This document shows positions 5,609 through 11,463 of a stretch of 14,320 nucleotides of DNA, one piece after another (the first letter of the stretch is position 1; each line of letters begins with the position of its first letter). Source of the stretch: Candidatus Gottesmanbacteria bacterium. Lineage in GTDB: Bacteria > Patescibacteriota > Microgenomatia > UBA10105 > UBA927. The translations under genes and the position numbers were made by a program. The notes under the pieces were generated by a model. That model did no database searches, was not told the DNA's origin, and worked only from the letters and a program-made list of their open reading frames with translations. The stretch covers positions 1 through 14,320 of the forward strand of contig JACREP010000039.1 of the NCBI GenBank assembly GCA_016218185.1. Reading direction: 5' to 3'.

Positions 5609-5749
5609 ACGATAATCAGACGATTTTCAATACGACAAGCAACCGGCTGCCCGTACGTGCAGTGGCTCAAACCCTGTGAGCGCGTCGCCAACAACGGCGA
5701 GGAATTCCTCCCCCCGGAACCACAAGAAACACCCCCGCCTTCTCAATAA
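5609..5749 (+). pseudogene. 3' fragment of a second zinc-ribbon gene
   Basis: An open stretch with no start codon encodes RQATGCPYVQWLKPCERVA and a Pro/Glu-rich tail ending at TAA 5747-5749. This matches the end of the intact zinc-ribbon protein (RKATGCAYIQWLKPGEMAS) and diverges in the tail. Only the last zinc-ribbon half and tail remain; similarity stops abruptly near 5633, next to the HEPN-MNT remnant. It is either the end of a lost tandem paralogue or a duplicated 3' end. Confidence 0.7.
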
Positions 5750-5765
5750 ATTCTTCATTTTGGGG

Positions 5766-5771
5766 TATAAT
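5766..5771 (+). promoter_or_regulatory. -10 box of tRNA-Gln
   Basis: A perfect TATAAT ends 8 nt before the mature 5' end of the tRNA. The -35 is not clear. Confidence 0.6.
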
Positions 5772-5779
5772 ACGCCTAT

Positions 5780-5853
5780 TGCGGGATCGTATAACGGTAG
5801 TACACATCCCTCTGGAGGATGGTATCTTGGTTCGAATCCAAGTCCCGCAGCCA
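5780..5853 (+). tRNA. tRNA-Gln (anticodon CUG)
   Basis: A cloverleaf folds with a perfect 7-bp acceptor stem (TGCGGGA with TCCCGCA), discriminator G and encoded CCA. The D arm is GTA/TAC around AACGGTA. The anticodon stem CATCC/GGATG has loop CTCTGGA, giving anticodon CTG at 5812-5814, which reads CAG. The T arm is CTTGG-TTCGAAT-CCAAG. The U1-A72 pair and G73 fit glutamine identity. It may be charged indirectly through GluRS and GatCAB, but this window cannot show which route is used. Confidence 0.95.
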
Positions 5854-5927
5854 GTAAAGAGAAGAAAGCCGCCGAGGGATAGCGCTTATAAGATCCACTA
5901 AAATAGCTCACCGCAGCGACCTCCCCA

Positions 5928-5936
5928 TGATATAAT
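5928..5936 (+). promoter_or_regulatory. Extended -10 promoter of obgE
   Basis: TGATATAAT (TGn plus a perfect TATAAT at 5931-5936) is followed by six bases and the obgE ATG. No Shine-Dalgarno is present. A leaderless mRNA is predicted. Confidence 0.65.
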
Positions 5937-5942
5937 GAGAGC

Positions 5943-6923
5943 ATGTTAGTCGATAATATCAAGCTCACGATCATTGCCGGCGATGGGGGCAACGGATCCG
6001 CACACCTGCTCCACGACGCCCAGACGTCCAAGGGCGGGCCGGACGGCGGCAACGGGGGCGATGGGGGCAATATCTACTTTCAAGGATCCCACAACATCAC
6101 GGATCTTCGGGAATTTCGGTATAAGAAAAAAATCGTTGCCGCATCCGGCGCGGACGGCAAAGGACAAAAGATGTCCGGAAAAAATGCTCACCATATTACT
6201 GTCTTTGTTCCCCTGGGCACACGGATTACGGATCCCGCTTCGCGGGACGTATATGAAATGACCGACACAACCACACGAATTTTGATGGCCCGCGGCGGCA
6301 TCGGCGGACGGGGAAATGTCGAATTTAAAACCCCCACGAACCAAACACCCCGCACTATCGAGTACGGCACGCACGGAGAAGAAAAACAATTATTTTTGGA
6401 GTTGCGATTAATAGCGGAAATCGGCCTTATCGGTTTACCCAATGCCGGGAAAAGCAGCCTGCTTGCAGTACTCACCCACGCCACACCCAAGATAGCTGAT
6501 TATCCGTTTACCACACTGGAACCCAATATCGGCATGATGGGTGCCACTGCAATCGCCGATATTCCTGGCCTTATCGACGGAGCTTCAAAAGGAAAAGGGC
6601 TGGGAATAGATTTTTTGCGCCACATCGAGAAAACCAAAATCCTTATCCACTGTATAGACCTGACCAACACCAGTCCGAAAACATCCTATGACACGGTCCG
6701 AAAAGAATTTAAAAAATTTAACACCGGTCTTTTGGCCAAACCCGAATATATACTTCTCTCCAAATCCGACCTCGTTAGCGACACAACTATCCGAAAAACG
6801 CGCGCTCTGTTTGAAAAATCCGGCAAGAACGTGTTGACTTGTTCGATATATGACCAAAAAAGCATTGATGCCCTCAAACAAACGCTTGTGGATTTGCTGG
6901 AAAAGCACAATGATTCTCCATGA
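5943..6923 (+). CDS. obgE: GTPase ObgE/CgtA
   Basis: A 326-residue Obg GTPase. The N-terminal Gly-rich Obg domain spans about 1-158 (GDGGNGSAHL, GGPDGGNGGDGG, RGGIGGRGN). The G domain follows: P-loop GLPNAGKSS at 164-172, switch I YPFTTLEPN, G3 DIPG at 206-209, G4 SKSD at 273-276, and G5 CSI near 295. Obg proteins bind the large ribosomal subunit and act in 50S assembly and stress signalling. The protein stops soon after the G domain, so the optional C-terminal OCT domain is absent. Its promoter suggests leaderless translation. greA starts on the same ATGA, so the two are coupled. Confidence 0.97.
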   Translation: MLVDNIKLTIIAGDGGNGSAHLLHDAQTSKGGPDGGNGGDGGNIYFQGSHNITDLREFRYKKKIVAASGADGKGQKMSGKNAHHITVFVPLGTRITDPASRDVYEMTDTTTRILMARGGIGGRGNVEFKTPTNQTPRTIEYGTHGEEKQLFLELRLIAEIGLIGLPNAGKSSLLAVLTHATPKIADYPFTTLEPNIGMMGATAIADIPGLIDGASKGKGLGIDFLRHIEKTKILIHCIDLTNTSPKTSYDTVRKEFKKFNTGLLAKPEYILLSKSDLVSDTTIRKTRALFEKSGKNVLTCSIYDQKSIDALKQTLVDLLEKHNDSP

Positions 6924-7399
6924 AAAAACTCTTCACCAAAAAAGAAGCCACTATCCCCTTTACAAAAGAAGGCTACCAGAAAATACTGGAGGAAAAAGCC
7001 AAGCTTCTCTCTCAACGCCCGGAAGCAGTCGAGCATCTGCGCCGCGCCCGCGAGATGGGAGACCTGTCCGAAAATGGCTATTACAAGGCAAGCCGGGCGC
7101 GATTATCGTTCCTGGATTCGCGCATCAGGCGCGTTGAGCGGTTAGTCCGGCTGGGCGTTATCGTCCAGTCTTCCCGATCAGGCATGGTAGATATAGGAAG
7201 CAAAGTGAAAATAACGGATGGTAAGAAGCAATACATATATGAAATAGTCGGCGGCTACGAATCAGATCCGTCAAAAAATACAATCTCGCATCAGTCCCCG
7301 ATCGGCCGCGCACTCATGGGGAAAAAAGAAAATGAGACAGCCATCGTTCTCGCCCCTTCTGGGGCAAAAAAGTATACTATCCTCTCGGTAAACCGATAG
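6920..7399 (+). CDS. greA: Transcript cleavage factor GreA
   Basis: A 159-residue GreA/GreB-type protein. The N-terminal coiled coil (about 15-85) carries the acidic tip motif MGDLSENGYYKASR, with D48 and E51 at the positions that enter the RNA polymerase secondary channel and promote RNA cleavage. The C-terminal FKBP-like domain includes DIGSKVKI, EIVGGYESDPSKNTISHQSPIGRALMGKK. The function is to rescue backtracked RNA polymerase. Its ATG overlaps the obgE stop (ATGA). The 3' end overlaps the convergent mutY 3' end by 23 bp, with no terminator visible between them. Confidence 0.95.
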   Translation: MKKLFTKKEATIPFTKEGYQKILEEKAKLLSQRPEAVEHLRRAREMGDLSENGYYKASRARLSFLDSRIRRVERLVRLGVIVQSSRSGMVDIGSKVKITDGKKQYIYEIVGGYESDPSKNTISHQSPIGRALMGKKENETAIVLAPSGAKKYTILSVNR

Positions 7400-8207
7400 T
7401 GCCGTGTGCAAATCGTGCGAGTAAACCATCGTTTTTAAGTCCGGAAAGGATCGAGCGCATAAATTCCCGTGATTTCCCGTACTTTTTTTGAAATTCCCTG
7501 ATAATCATGCTCTCCCGTATATTCCCCTCCCGCAAGCGGTCAATGATGCGGCCCCGATAAAACCGATTTGACTCCTTAAAAGGGATAGTTTTTTTCTTTT
7601 CCTTATTTAGCATTTGGCATTTAGCATTTGGCATTGCTAAGGCCCCGTAGTCCATAAGCGCCTGATGCCATTCCCAAGCCTTCCCTTTAGGCATTAATTG
7701 ATCAGCAACCGATTGAATGACCGAGGGTTTTTGCGGTTTATCATCAAAAAAGAAATGCGTGATGATCCGGCGGATGTTTGTATCGACACAAGCGACATTT
7801 TGCTTATAAGCGAATACTAATAGTGCTCGAACAGTGTATGTACCCAATCCGGGTAGTTTAATAAGTTCTTTCTCGCTTTTTGGAAATTTTTCTCCGTACC
7901 GCTCAACTACTACCTGGGCGGCTTGTTTAAGGTACAAGGCCCTGCGGTTATATCCCATCCCCTTCCATATTTTGAGAACATCGCTGATTGAGGCCTTCGC
8001 CAACGCACCAACCGTAGGAAACGTTGCGATAAACTCACGGTATTTTGTGATGACGCGCGACACCTGCGTCTGCTGGAGCATGACTTCAGAAATGAGAATT
8101 TTGTAGGGGTCGTGGGTATGACGCCACGGAAGATCACGCATATTTTTATCCCACCAGGAAAAAATTTTATTTTGAAACTCTTTGATTTGTTTCGGTGCCA
8201 ACTTCAT
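7377..8207 (-). CDS. mutY: A/G-specific adenine glycosylase MutY, lacking the Fe-S cluster motif
   Basis: A 276-residue HhH-GPD DNA glycosylase. LPWRHTHDPY and SEVMLQQTQV place the catalytic Glu at E41; the helix-hairpin-helix LPGLGTYTVRALL is at 118-130, followed by the catalytic Asp D142 in VDTNIRR. MutY removes adenine paired with 8-oxoguanine. The C-x6-C-x2-C-x5-C iron-sulfur motif expected after GAL is missing: residues 191-201 (AMPNAKCQMLN) are encoded by a heptamer repeat instead, leaving one Cys. The NUDIX-like C-terminal domain is also missing, replaced by a basic helical tail (~65 residues). The start is set at ATG 8205-8207, because sequence further up is the terminator hairpin and promoter; a -10 box ends 7 nt before this ATG. 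Confidence 0.9.
   Translation of the reverse strand: MKLAPKQIKEFQNKIFSWWDKNMRDLPWRHTHDPYKILISEVMLQQTQVSRVITKYREFIATFPTVGALAKASISDVLKIWKGMGYNRRALYLKQAAQVVVERYGEKFPKSEKELIKLPGLGTYTVRALLVFAYKQNVACVDTNIRRIITHFFFDDKPQKPSVIQSVADQLMPKGKAWEWHQALMDYGALAMPNAKCQMLNKEKKKTIPFKESNRFYRGRIIDRLREGNIRESMIIREFQKKYGKSREFMRSILSGLKNDGLLARFAHGTIGLPRG
7605..7637 (-). repeat. Heptamer repeat GCYAAAT x4 inside mutY
   Basis: Read on the minus strand: GCAAT followed by GCCAAAT, GCTAAAT, GCCAAAT, GCTAAAT. The same 33-bp layout, with two differences, lies at 11431-11463. Here it is within an open frame and encodes AMPNAKCQMLN. Confidence 0.9.
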
Positions 8208-8214
8208 CCATTGC

Positions 8215-8243
8215 ATTCTAAAAGGCCTCGCCTGGTTTGACAA
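8215..8243 (-). promoter_or_regulatory. mutY promoter embedded in the upstream terminator
   Basis: The minus strand reads TTGTCA (8238-8243), 17 bp, TAGAAT (8215-8220), seven bases, ATG (8205-8207). The -35 is in the terminator loop and one stem arm forms most of the spacer. Confidence 0.6.
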
Positions 8244-8253
8244 GGCGAGGCCT
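8217..8253 (-). terminator. Rho-independent terminator after the DUF5666 gene
   Basis: A perfect 11-bp GC-rich stem, AGGCCTCGCCT (8223-8233 on plus) with AGGCGAGGCCT (8243-8253), loop of 9 nt. On the minus strand it is followed by TTTT. The T run is short, but the stem is very stable. Confidence 0.8.
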
Positions 8254-8266
8254 AAAGCTTACAAAC

Positions 8267-8310
8267 TTTCTAAGTAACTAAGTAACTTTTGCGTTACTCG
8301 CGTTGCTATT
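8267..8310. repeat. Octamer-containing dispersed repeat, copy 1
   Basis: On minus, the sequence just after the DUF5666 stop reads AATAGCAACGCGA, a short variable part, then two copies of AGTTACTT. The same modules occur at 14052-14093, also directly after a minus-strand stop. The inner part can form a small hairpin (AGTAAC/GTTACT). Confidence 0.8.
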
Positions 8311-9015
8311 CTACGGTGTCGGCGTAGCCGATACCGTAGCGCGAACCGGCAAATTAAAGTCCTTCACGTGCGTGACCTCCGTCACCGTGTTTGCTGCACT
8401 GTCCCATAGACCCTTGACTCTTACCCGATGCCCGACCGCCACGTCTGCCTGTGCGATGGCCTCCTCTTTGCGGTTGACGAACTTGGTTGATGCGGACACC
8501 GTAACCGTCTGGTCTGCCCGCTTTTCGGAAACCGTACTCATCACCCAACCGCCGGATGTCAGAGATTTCACGACGCCGAAAAATACACCAAACCGCTTCT
8601 GGATCGAAAGATCGCGCACTAATTTAGCCTGTACTGTGGTGCGCGCATCATCCGTCCAGTGACCTATGACATTCACCTGATGTCCCACCTGAATCTCATC
8701 AAGGCTCCCTTTCCCCCAAAACCTCCGGCGGAATTGGGTCTTGTCGTCAGTCAAAACGGTATACGACTTACCGTCTTTTTCAACGGTCAGCGTGGTGCCG
8801 TCTTTTGCGGTCACGTTACCGGTGCCGATGGCCGCCCGGCCCTTCAGGTTAAAGAACTTCTGCAGCAGGCCAGGCCGTGAACCGGCTTTTTCGCGAAGAT
8901 CTTCTTTAATTTCCCTAACTCGTTCCTGGCGTCCATCGACAGCAAATGCCTGTGTGGCTGCCGATAATCCCCAAAATAACGCAGCCGTCAAAATAAGTAT
9001 TTTTGTCTTGTTCAT
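8311..9015 (-). CDS. Secreted DUF5666-type protein
   Basis: A 234-residue protein. Residues 1-25 are a signal peptide (MNKTKILILTAALFWGLSA, then AFA). A charged linker (RQERVREIKEDLREKAG) follows, then two small beta-rich repeats of the DUF5666 kind: GTGNVTAKDGTTLTV...QVGHQVNVIGHW (about 65-130) and FGVVKSLTSGGWVM...AVGHRVRVKGLW (about 140-215). DUF5666 is of unknown function, probably an OB-like fold in the envelope. The start is set at ATG 9013-9015 because GGGGTGA lies 5-6 nt upstream; a GTG three codons earlier is part of that site. It has its own ECF-like promoter and a strong terminator. Confidence 0.85.
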   Translation of the reverse strand: MNKTKILILTAALFWGLSAATQAFAVDGRQERVREIKEDLREKAGSRPGLLQKFFNLKGRAAIGTGNVTAKDGTTLTVEKDGKSYTVLTDDKTQFRRRFWGKGSLDEIQVGHQVNVIGHWTDDARTTVQAKLVRDLSIQKRFGVFFGVVKSLTSGGWVMSTVSEKRADQTVTVSASTKFVNRKEEAIAQADVAVGHRVRVKGLWDSAANTVTEVTHVKDFNLPVRATVSATPTP

Positions 9016-9043
9016 GCTATTCACCCCACTTTCTATAAGAGTA

Positions 9044-9070
9044 TACGCAAAACAGGTAGAAAAAGTTTCA
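9044..9070 (-). promoter_or_regulatory. ECF-sigma-like promoter of the DUF5666 gene
   Basis: The minus strand reads TGAAAC (9065-9070), a 17-bp spacer, CGTA (9044-9047). TGAAAC...CGTA is the form recognised by SigW-type ECF sigma factors. A TATACT overlapping CGTA has no fitting -35. An ECF sigma gene lies 1 kb upstream on the same strand. Confidence 0.55.
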
Positions 9071-9080
9071 GTTGTTCTTT

Positions 9081-9149
9081 GTCATCGCGAGCCCGAAGGG
9101 CGTGGCGATCTCTAAAATACGAGATTGCTTCGCTTCGCTCGCAATGACA
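9081..9149. repeat. 69-bp palindromic dispersed element
   Basis: Ends are GTCATCGCGAG (9081-9091) and CTCGCAATGAC (9139-9149), inverted with one mismatch, and the arms continue with partial pairing (GCGATCTC / GAGATTGC). I recognise this as a widespread palindromic repeat found between genes in many unrelated bacteria. It lies just after the stop of the Ig-like gene and before the DUF5666 promoter, and may act as a hairpin barrier or terminator. Confidence 0.85.
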
Positions 9150-9599
9150 TTAATCACCGGAGTCGTAGGTGATGGTGATCTCTTTTTCAGCTACGTTTCC
9201 GTCGGCATCATTGGCAAACACAATAAGACTATTCTCCCCTTCATCCAAGGCAATCCGCACGGAAAAATTGCCTCTGGAATCAGCCCGTGTTTCGGCATCA
9301 TTCACAAATACCTCTGCGCGGGGCGTTGTCTTGCCGGAAACCGTAAGTGATGCACTCGTGACTGTTGCGCCATTTGTGGGTGACGTCACCGTAAGCGTCA
9401 TGGTACCGGCAGTCGCAGACGTTGGCATCTCTGCCCCTCCTGCGGCCGGCGGCGTTTCCCCGGGAGTGGTCATTTTCGCCGGCTCCGTGAGACTCGGCAC
9501 ATCGCGCTTTGACGACTGCTGACCCCTGAACCGCACCGCTATCAGGGTGACAATAACCAAAACAATGAGTGCGCCGACAACTACTTTTATATTTGTCAT
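9150..9599 (-). CDS. Membrane-anchored protein with Ig-like (glucodextranase B-type) domain
   Basis: A 149-residue protein with one N-terminal membrane helix (residues 5-23, followed by RFRGQQ), a disordered Ser/Thr/Pro-rich linker (about 25-67), and a beta-sandwich at 68-146: LTVTSPTNGATVTSASLTVSGKT, AEVFVNDAETRADSRGNFSV, EGENSLIVFANDADGN. This is the pattern of Ig-like modules related to glucodextranase domain B, found in surface proteins. The domain should be outside the cell. The start has AAAGGAG about 9 nt upstream. It is third in the operon after the sigma factor and the two-helix protein, so a sensing or envelope role is likely. Confidence 0.85.
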   Translation of the reverse strand: MTNIKVVVGALIVLVIVTLIAVRFRGQQSSKRDVPSLTEPAKMTTPGETPPAAGGAEMPTSATAGTMTLTVTSPTNGATVTSASLTVSGKTTPRAEVFVNDAETRADSRGNFSVRIALDEGENSLIVFANDADGNVAEKEITITYDSGD

Positions 9600-9625
9600 A
9601 TGAAGACGCTCCTTTCTCCTACTTA

Positions 9626-10015
9626 TTATGACTGCTTCTTCTCCCGTTTTGCAAGTTCCTGCATTTTGCGTCGTACAACTGTGCGTTTTTTTGCGGTGAA
9701 AACAAACAGCAACGCGATAGCTACCGCAACCGCCCCAGCAATAAGGAGTGAACTCTTCGGCAGTTCTTCAAAGAAGATCATGGCCGTATCCTGCCAAAAT
9801 TCCGAAATAATCTCTTTGTCCTCCATCAAGAGCGCAAAAAGATCCCACGTGTGCCGCTCGGAAAGTCGTAAGGCGGCCCGCACCAGAAACAACGCTGCCA
9901 CGATTAAGAGTATGGCGACCGTAACAGAAAAAATGCGGATCCACCGCCGTGTCCGCTTCCGTTCTAAACGTACAACTTGTTCCATGACCGGTTTCGTCAA
10001 ATCAATCGTCTTCAT
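9626..10015 (-). CDS. Two-helix membrane protein, candidate anti-sigma factor
   Basis: A 129-residue protein with a basic cytoplasmic N-terminus (1-25, VVRLERKRTRRW), a first membrane helix at 26-47, an acidic loop of about 40 residues, a second helix at 89-107 and a very basic C-terminus. No family is recognised. Its ATG overlaps the sigma factor stop by 4 bp (ATGA), the usual arrangement for an ECF sigma and its membrane anti-sigma, but the N-terminal part is short and shows no zinc-binding anti-sigma motif. The anti-sigma role is inferred from position only. Confidence 0.8.
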   Translation of the reverse strand: MKTIDLTKPVMEQVVRLERKRTRRWIRIFSVTVAILLIVAALFLVRAALRLSERHTWDLFALLMEDKEIISEFWQDTAMIFFEELPKSSLLIAGAVAVAIALLFVFTAKKRTVVRRKMQELAKREKKQS

Positions 10016-10542
10016 ATGTATAAGATATCCCGCAATTTCTGTTTGGCCCGCGCCAGGTGCGTGCGCACCGTGTTGATCGGAAGGTTGAGCGTTTCTCCTA
10101 TTTCTTCATACGATAAATCGCCAAAATAGTAAAGTGTAATCACCCGACGGTATTTTTTTTCAAGCTTGGCAATTGCCCTTCTAACTCCTTCCCGCTGTTC
10201 TTGTGACGCAAGTCTCTCTTCCATCGCGACCTCATCAACACTTACTGCCGATTCGTCAATTGAAACAGCGGGTTTTCTTGCCCGAAGCGATGAAATGGCA
10301 GTATTGCGGGCTATGGAATAGAGGTAGGAAGAAAATTTTTTCCTCGTGTCCACCCGGTCGATGGTTTTGTACAGGGAAATGAATGCATCCTGCACCACTT
10401 CCTGCGCTGCCGGCTCATCCCGCACAATCCGGTAGACGAAGGCAAACAGCCGCTGTTGGTACCGCTTCACCAGTATTTCATAGGCAGTAATGCTGCCCTC
10501 CTGCACTTCCCGAACCAGCGCTTCATCAGGCTTCTCGTTCAT
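10012..10542 (-). CDS. ECF RNA polymerase sigma factor
   Basis: A 176-residue sigma-70 family protein of the extracytoplasmic-function type. Region 2 covers about 20-88 (YEILVKRYQQRLFAFVYRIV, AQEVVQDAFISLYK, FSSYLYSIARNTAI) and region 4 about 120-170 (LEKKYRRVITLYYFGDLSYEEIGETL, then NLPINTVRTHLARAKQKL, a helix-turn-helix for the -35 element). Regions 1 and 3 are absent. It should direct RNA polymerase to a small set of envelope-related genes. Start: ATG 10540-10542, with AGAGG 6 nt upstream, and a TATACT box 12 nt upstream. It is cotranscribed with two membrane proteins and is divergent from era. Confidence 0.95.
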   Translation of the reverse strand: MNEKPDEALVREVQEGSITAYEILVKRYQQRLFAFVYRIVRDEPAAQEVVQDAFISLYKTIDRVDTRKKFSSYLYSIARNTAISSLRARKPAVSIDESAVSVDEVAMEERLASQEQREGVRRAIAKLEKKYRRVITLYYFGDLSYEEIGETLNLPINTVRTHLARAKQKLRDILYI

Positions 10543-10554
10543 ATATGCCTCTCA

Positions 10555-10583
10555 AGTATAGTACAATACACCTATGAAGTCAG
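10555..10583 (-). promoter_or_regulatory. Sigma operon promoter
   Basis: The minus strand reads CTGACT (10578-10583), 17 bp, TATACT (10555-10560). It looks like a housekeeping promoter, not the TGAAAC/CGTA type. The -35 lies within the first codons of era. Confidence 0.5.
10562..10567 (+). promoter_or_regulatory. -10 box of era
   Basis: TACAAT is followed by six bases and the era ATG; the -35 is weak. No Shine-Dalgarno is present. A leaderless mRNA is predicted. The box lies next to, and partly within, the divergent sigma promoter. Confidence 0.5.
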
Positions 10584-11431
10584 GCATTGTGGCGCTTATC
10601 GGCCGTCCAAACGTCGGAAAATCGACTCTCCTCAACCACGTCCTTGGACAGAAAGTTTCCATCACCTCGCCCAAGCCGCAGACAACGCGCTTTAACATCC
10701 AGGCAGTCTATGAGGATGACCGCGGACAAATTGTGTTTGTCGACACGCCGGGTATTTTTGCCAAAACTCCGGATGCGCTTTCCCGCCGCATCAATCCACA
10801 GGCAGAACATTCCCTTTCCGGCGCCAACCTCGTCGTCTATCTTATCGATCATACCAGGGAGCGGGATACGGAAGAAAATAAAGCATTGGGCATTGTCCGC
10901 AAAACCACGATTCCAAAAATCTTAGTGATAAATAAAATCGACATAAAAAAACCAACGCACATCGTGCAATACAAATTTATGGAGGATGAGGTGGATGCCG
11001 TGGTGCAAATTTCCGCGCTCGCAGGCAAAAATATCAACAGACTCATGGATACGATATTCTCATTTCTGCCGGAAGGAGAGCAACTGGTTGATACCAAAAC
11101 ACGTACACAACCGGCACTAAACCTCGACAGCAAAACATTCATTTCGGAGATTATCCGCGAAAAGGCATTCCTGTTTCTGCGGCGCGAAGTACCCTACACC
11201 CTTACTGTCGTGGTCGATGAAGTGACAGAGCGCAACAACGGCGTGCTCTACATGAAAGCAAGAATTCTTACCTCAGCAGATCGTTATAAGGCCATGATCG
11301 TGGGTAAAGGCGGTGTCATGATAAAAGAGATCAGCATGGCAGCGCGGAAGGAGTTGGAAACGGCAACGAACAAAAAGGTCTACGTAGAGCTTACGGTCGA
11401 GACCGATCCGCACTGGATCGAATATGCATAG
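10574..11431 (+). CDS. era: GTPase Era
   Basis: A 285-residue Era GTPase. G1 is GRPNVGKS (10-17), G2 is in SITSPKPQTTR (29-39), G3 is DTPG (57-60), G4 is NKID (120-123), and the SAL G5 is near residue 147. The C-terminal KH domain has the VGKGG loop at 243-247. Era binds the 3' end of 16S rRNA and checks 30S subunit assembly. The length is normal for the family. The stop codon is next to a heptamer repeat shared with mutY; gltX converges from the other side with about 26 bp between stops. Confidence 0.97.
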   Translation: MKSGIVALIGRPNVGKSTLLNHVLGQKVSITSPKPQTTRFNIQAVYEDDRGQIVFVDTPGIFAKTPDALSRRINPQAEHSLSGANLVVYLIDHTRERDTEENKALGIVRKTTIPKILVINKIDIKKPTHIVQYKFMEDEVDAVVQISALAGKNINRLMDTIFSFLPEGEQLVDTKTRTQPALNLDSKTFISEIIREKAFLFLRREVPYTLTVVVDEVTERNNGVLYMKARILTSADRYKAMIVGKGGVMIKEISMAARKELETATNKKVYVELTVETDPHWIEYA

Positions 11432-11463
11432 CAATGCCAAATGCTAAATGTTAAATGCTAAAT
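11431..11463 (+). repeat. Heptamer repeat GCYAAAT x4 between era and gltX
   Basis: GCAAT followed by GCCAAAT, GCTAAAT, GTTAAAT, GCTAAAT. The layout equals the copy inside mutY apart from two bases. The last unit supplies the TAG stop of gltX (on minus, ATTTAG), and the G of the first unit is the last base of the era stop. Confidence 0.9.

Noticed and set aside
5305..5694. Minus-strand open frame spanning the HEPN-MNT remnant
   Set aside because: It runs out of frame through the MNT gene, where the SDLDV motif fixes the real frame. A stretch (RIENRLIIVYK) hints at a toxin-like strand, but this is too weak to call.
5946..6389. Minus-strand open frames over obgE (5946-6389, 6188-6490, 6585-7036)
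   Set aside because: obgE on plus has all GTPase motifs; the minus frames are shadows favoured by base composition.
5943..6923. UGA recoding as in Absconditabacteria/Gracilibacteria
   Set aside because: UGA ends obgE, the sigma gene, DUF5674 and others at family-typical lengths, and no internal UGA is needed to complete any gene.
7605..7637. Heptamer arrays as a CRISPR or phase-variation tract
   Set aside because: There are no spacers or cas genes, so not CRISPR. Phase variation is possible in principle, but the units vary in sequence (GCCAAAT/GCTAAAT/GTTAAAT), which lowers slippage; no evidence of switching.
8208..8243. Longer mutY start at 8243, adding 12 residues
   Set aside because: Those codons lie in the terminator stem and the -35/-10 region; the family N-terminus and promoter spacing fit ATG at 8205-8207.
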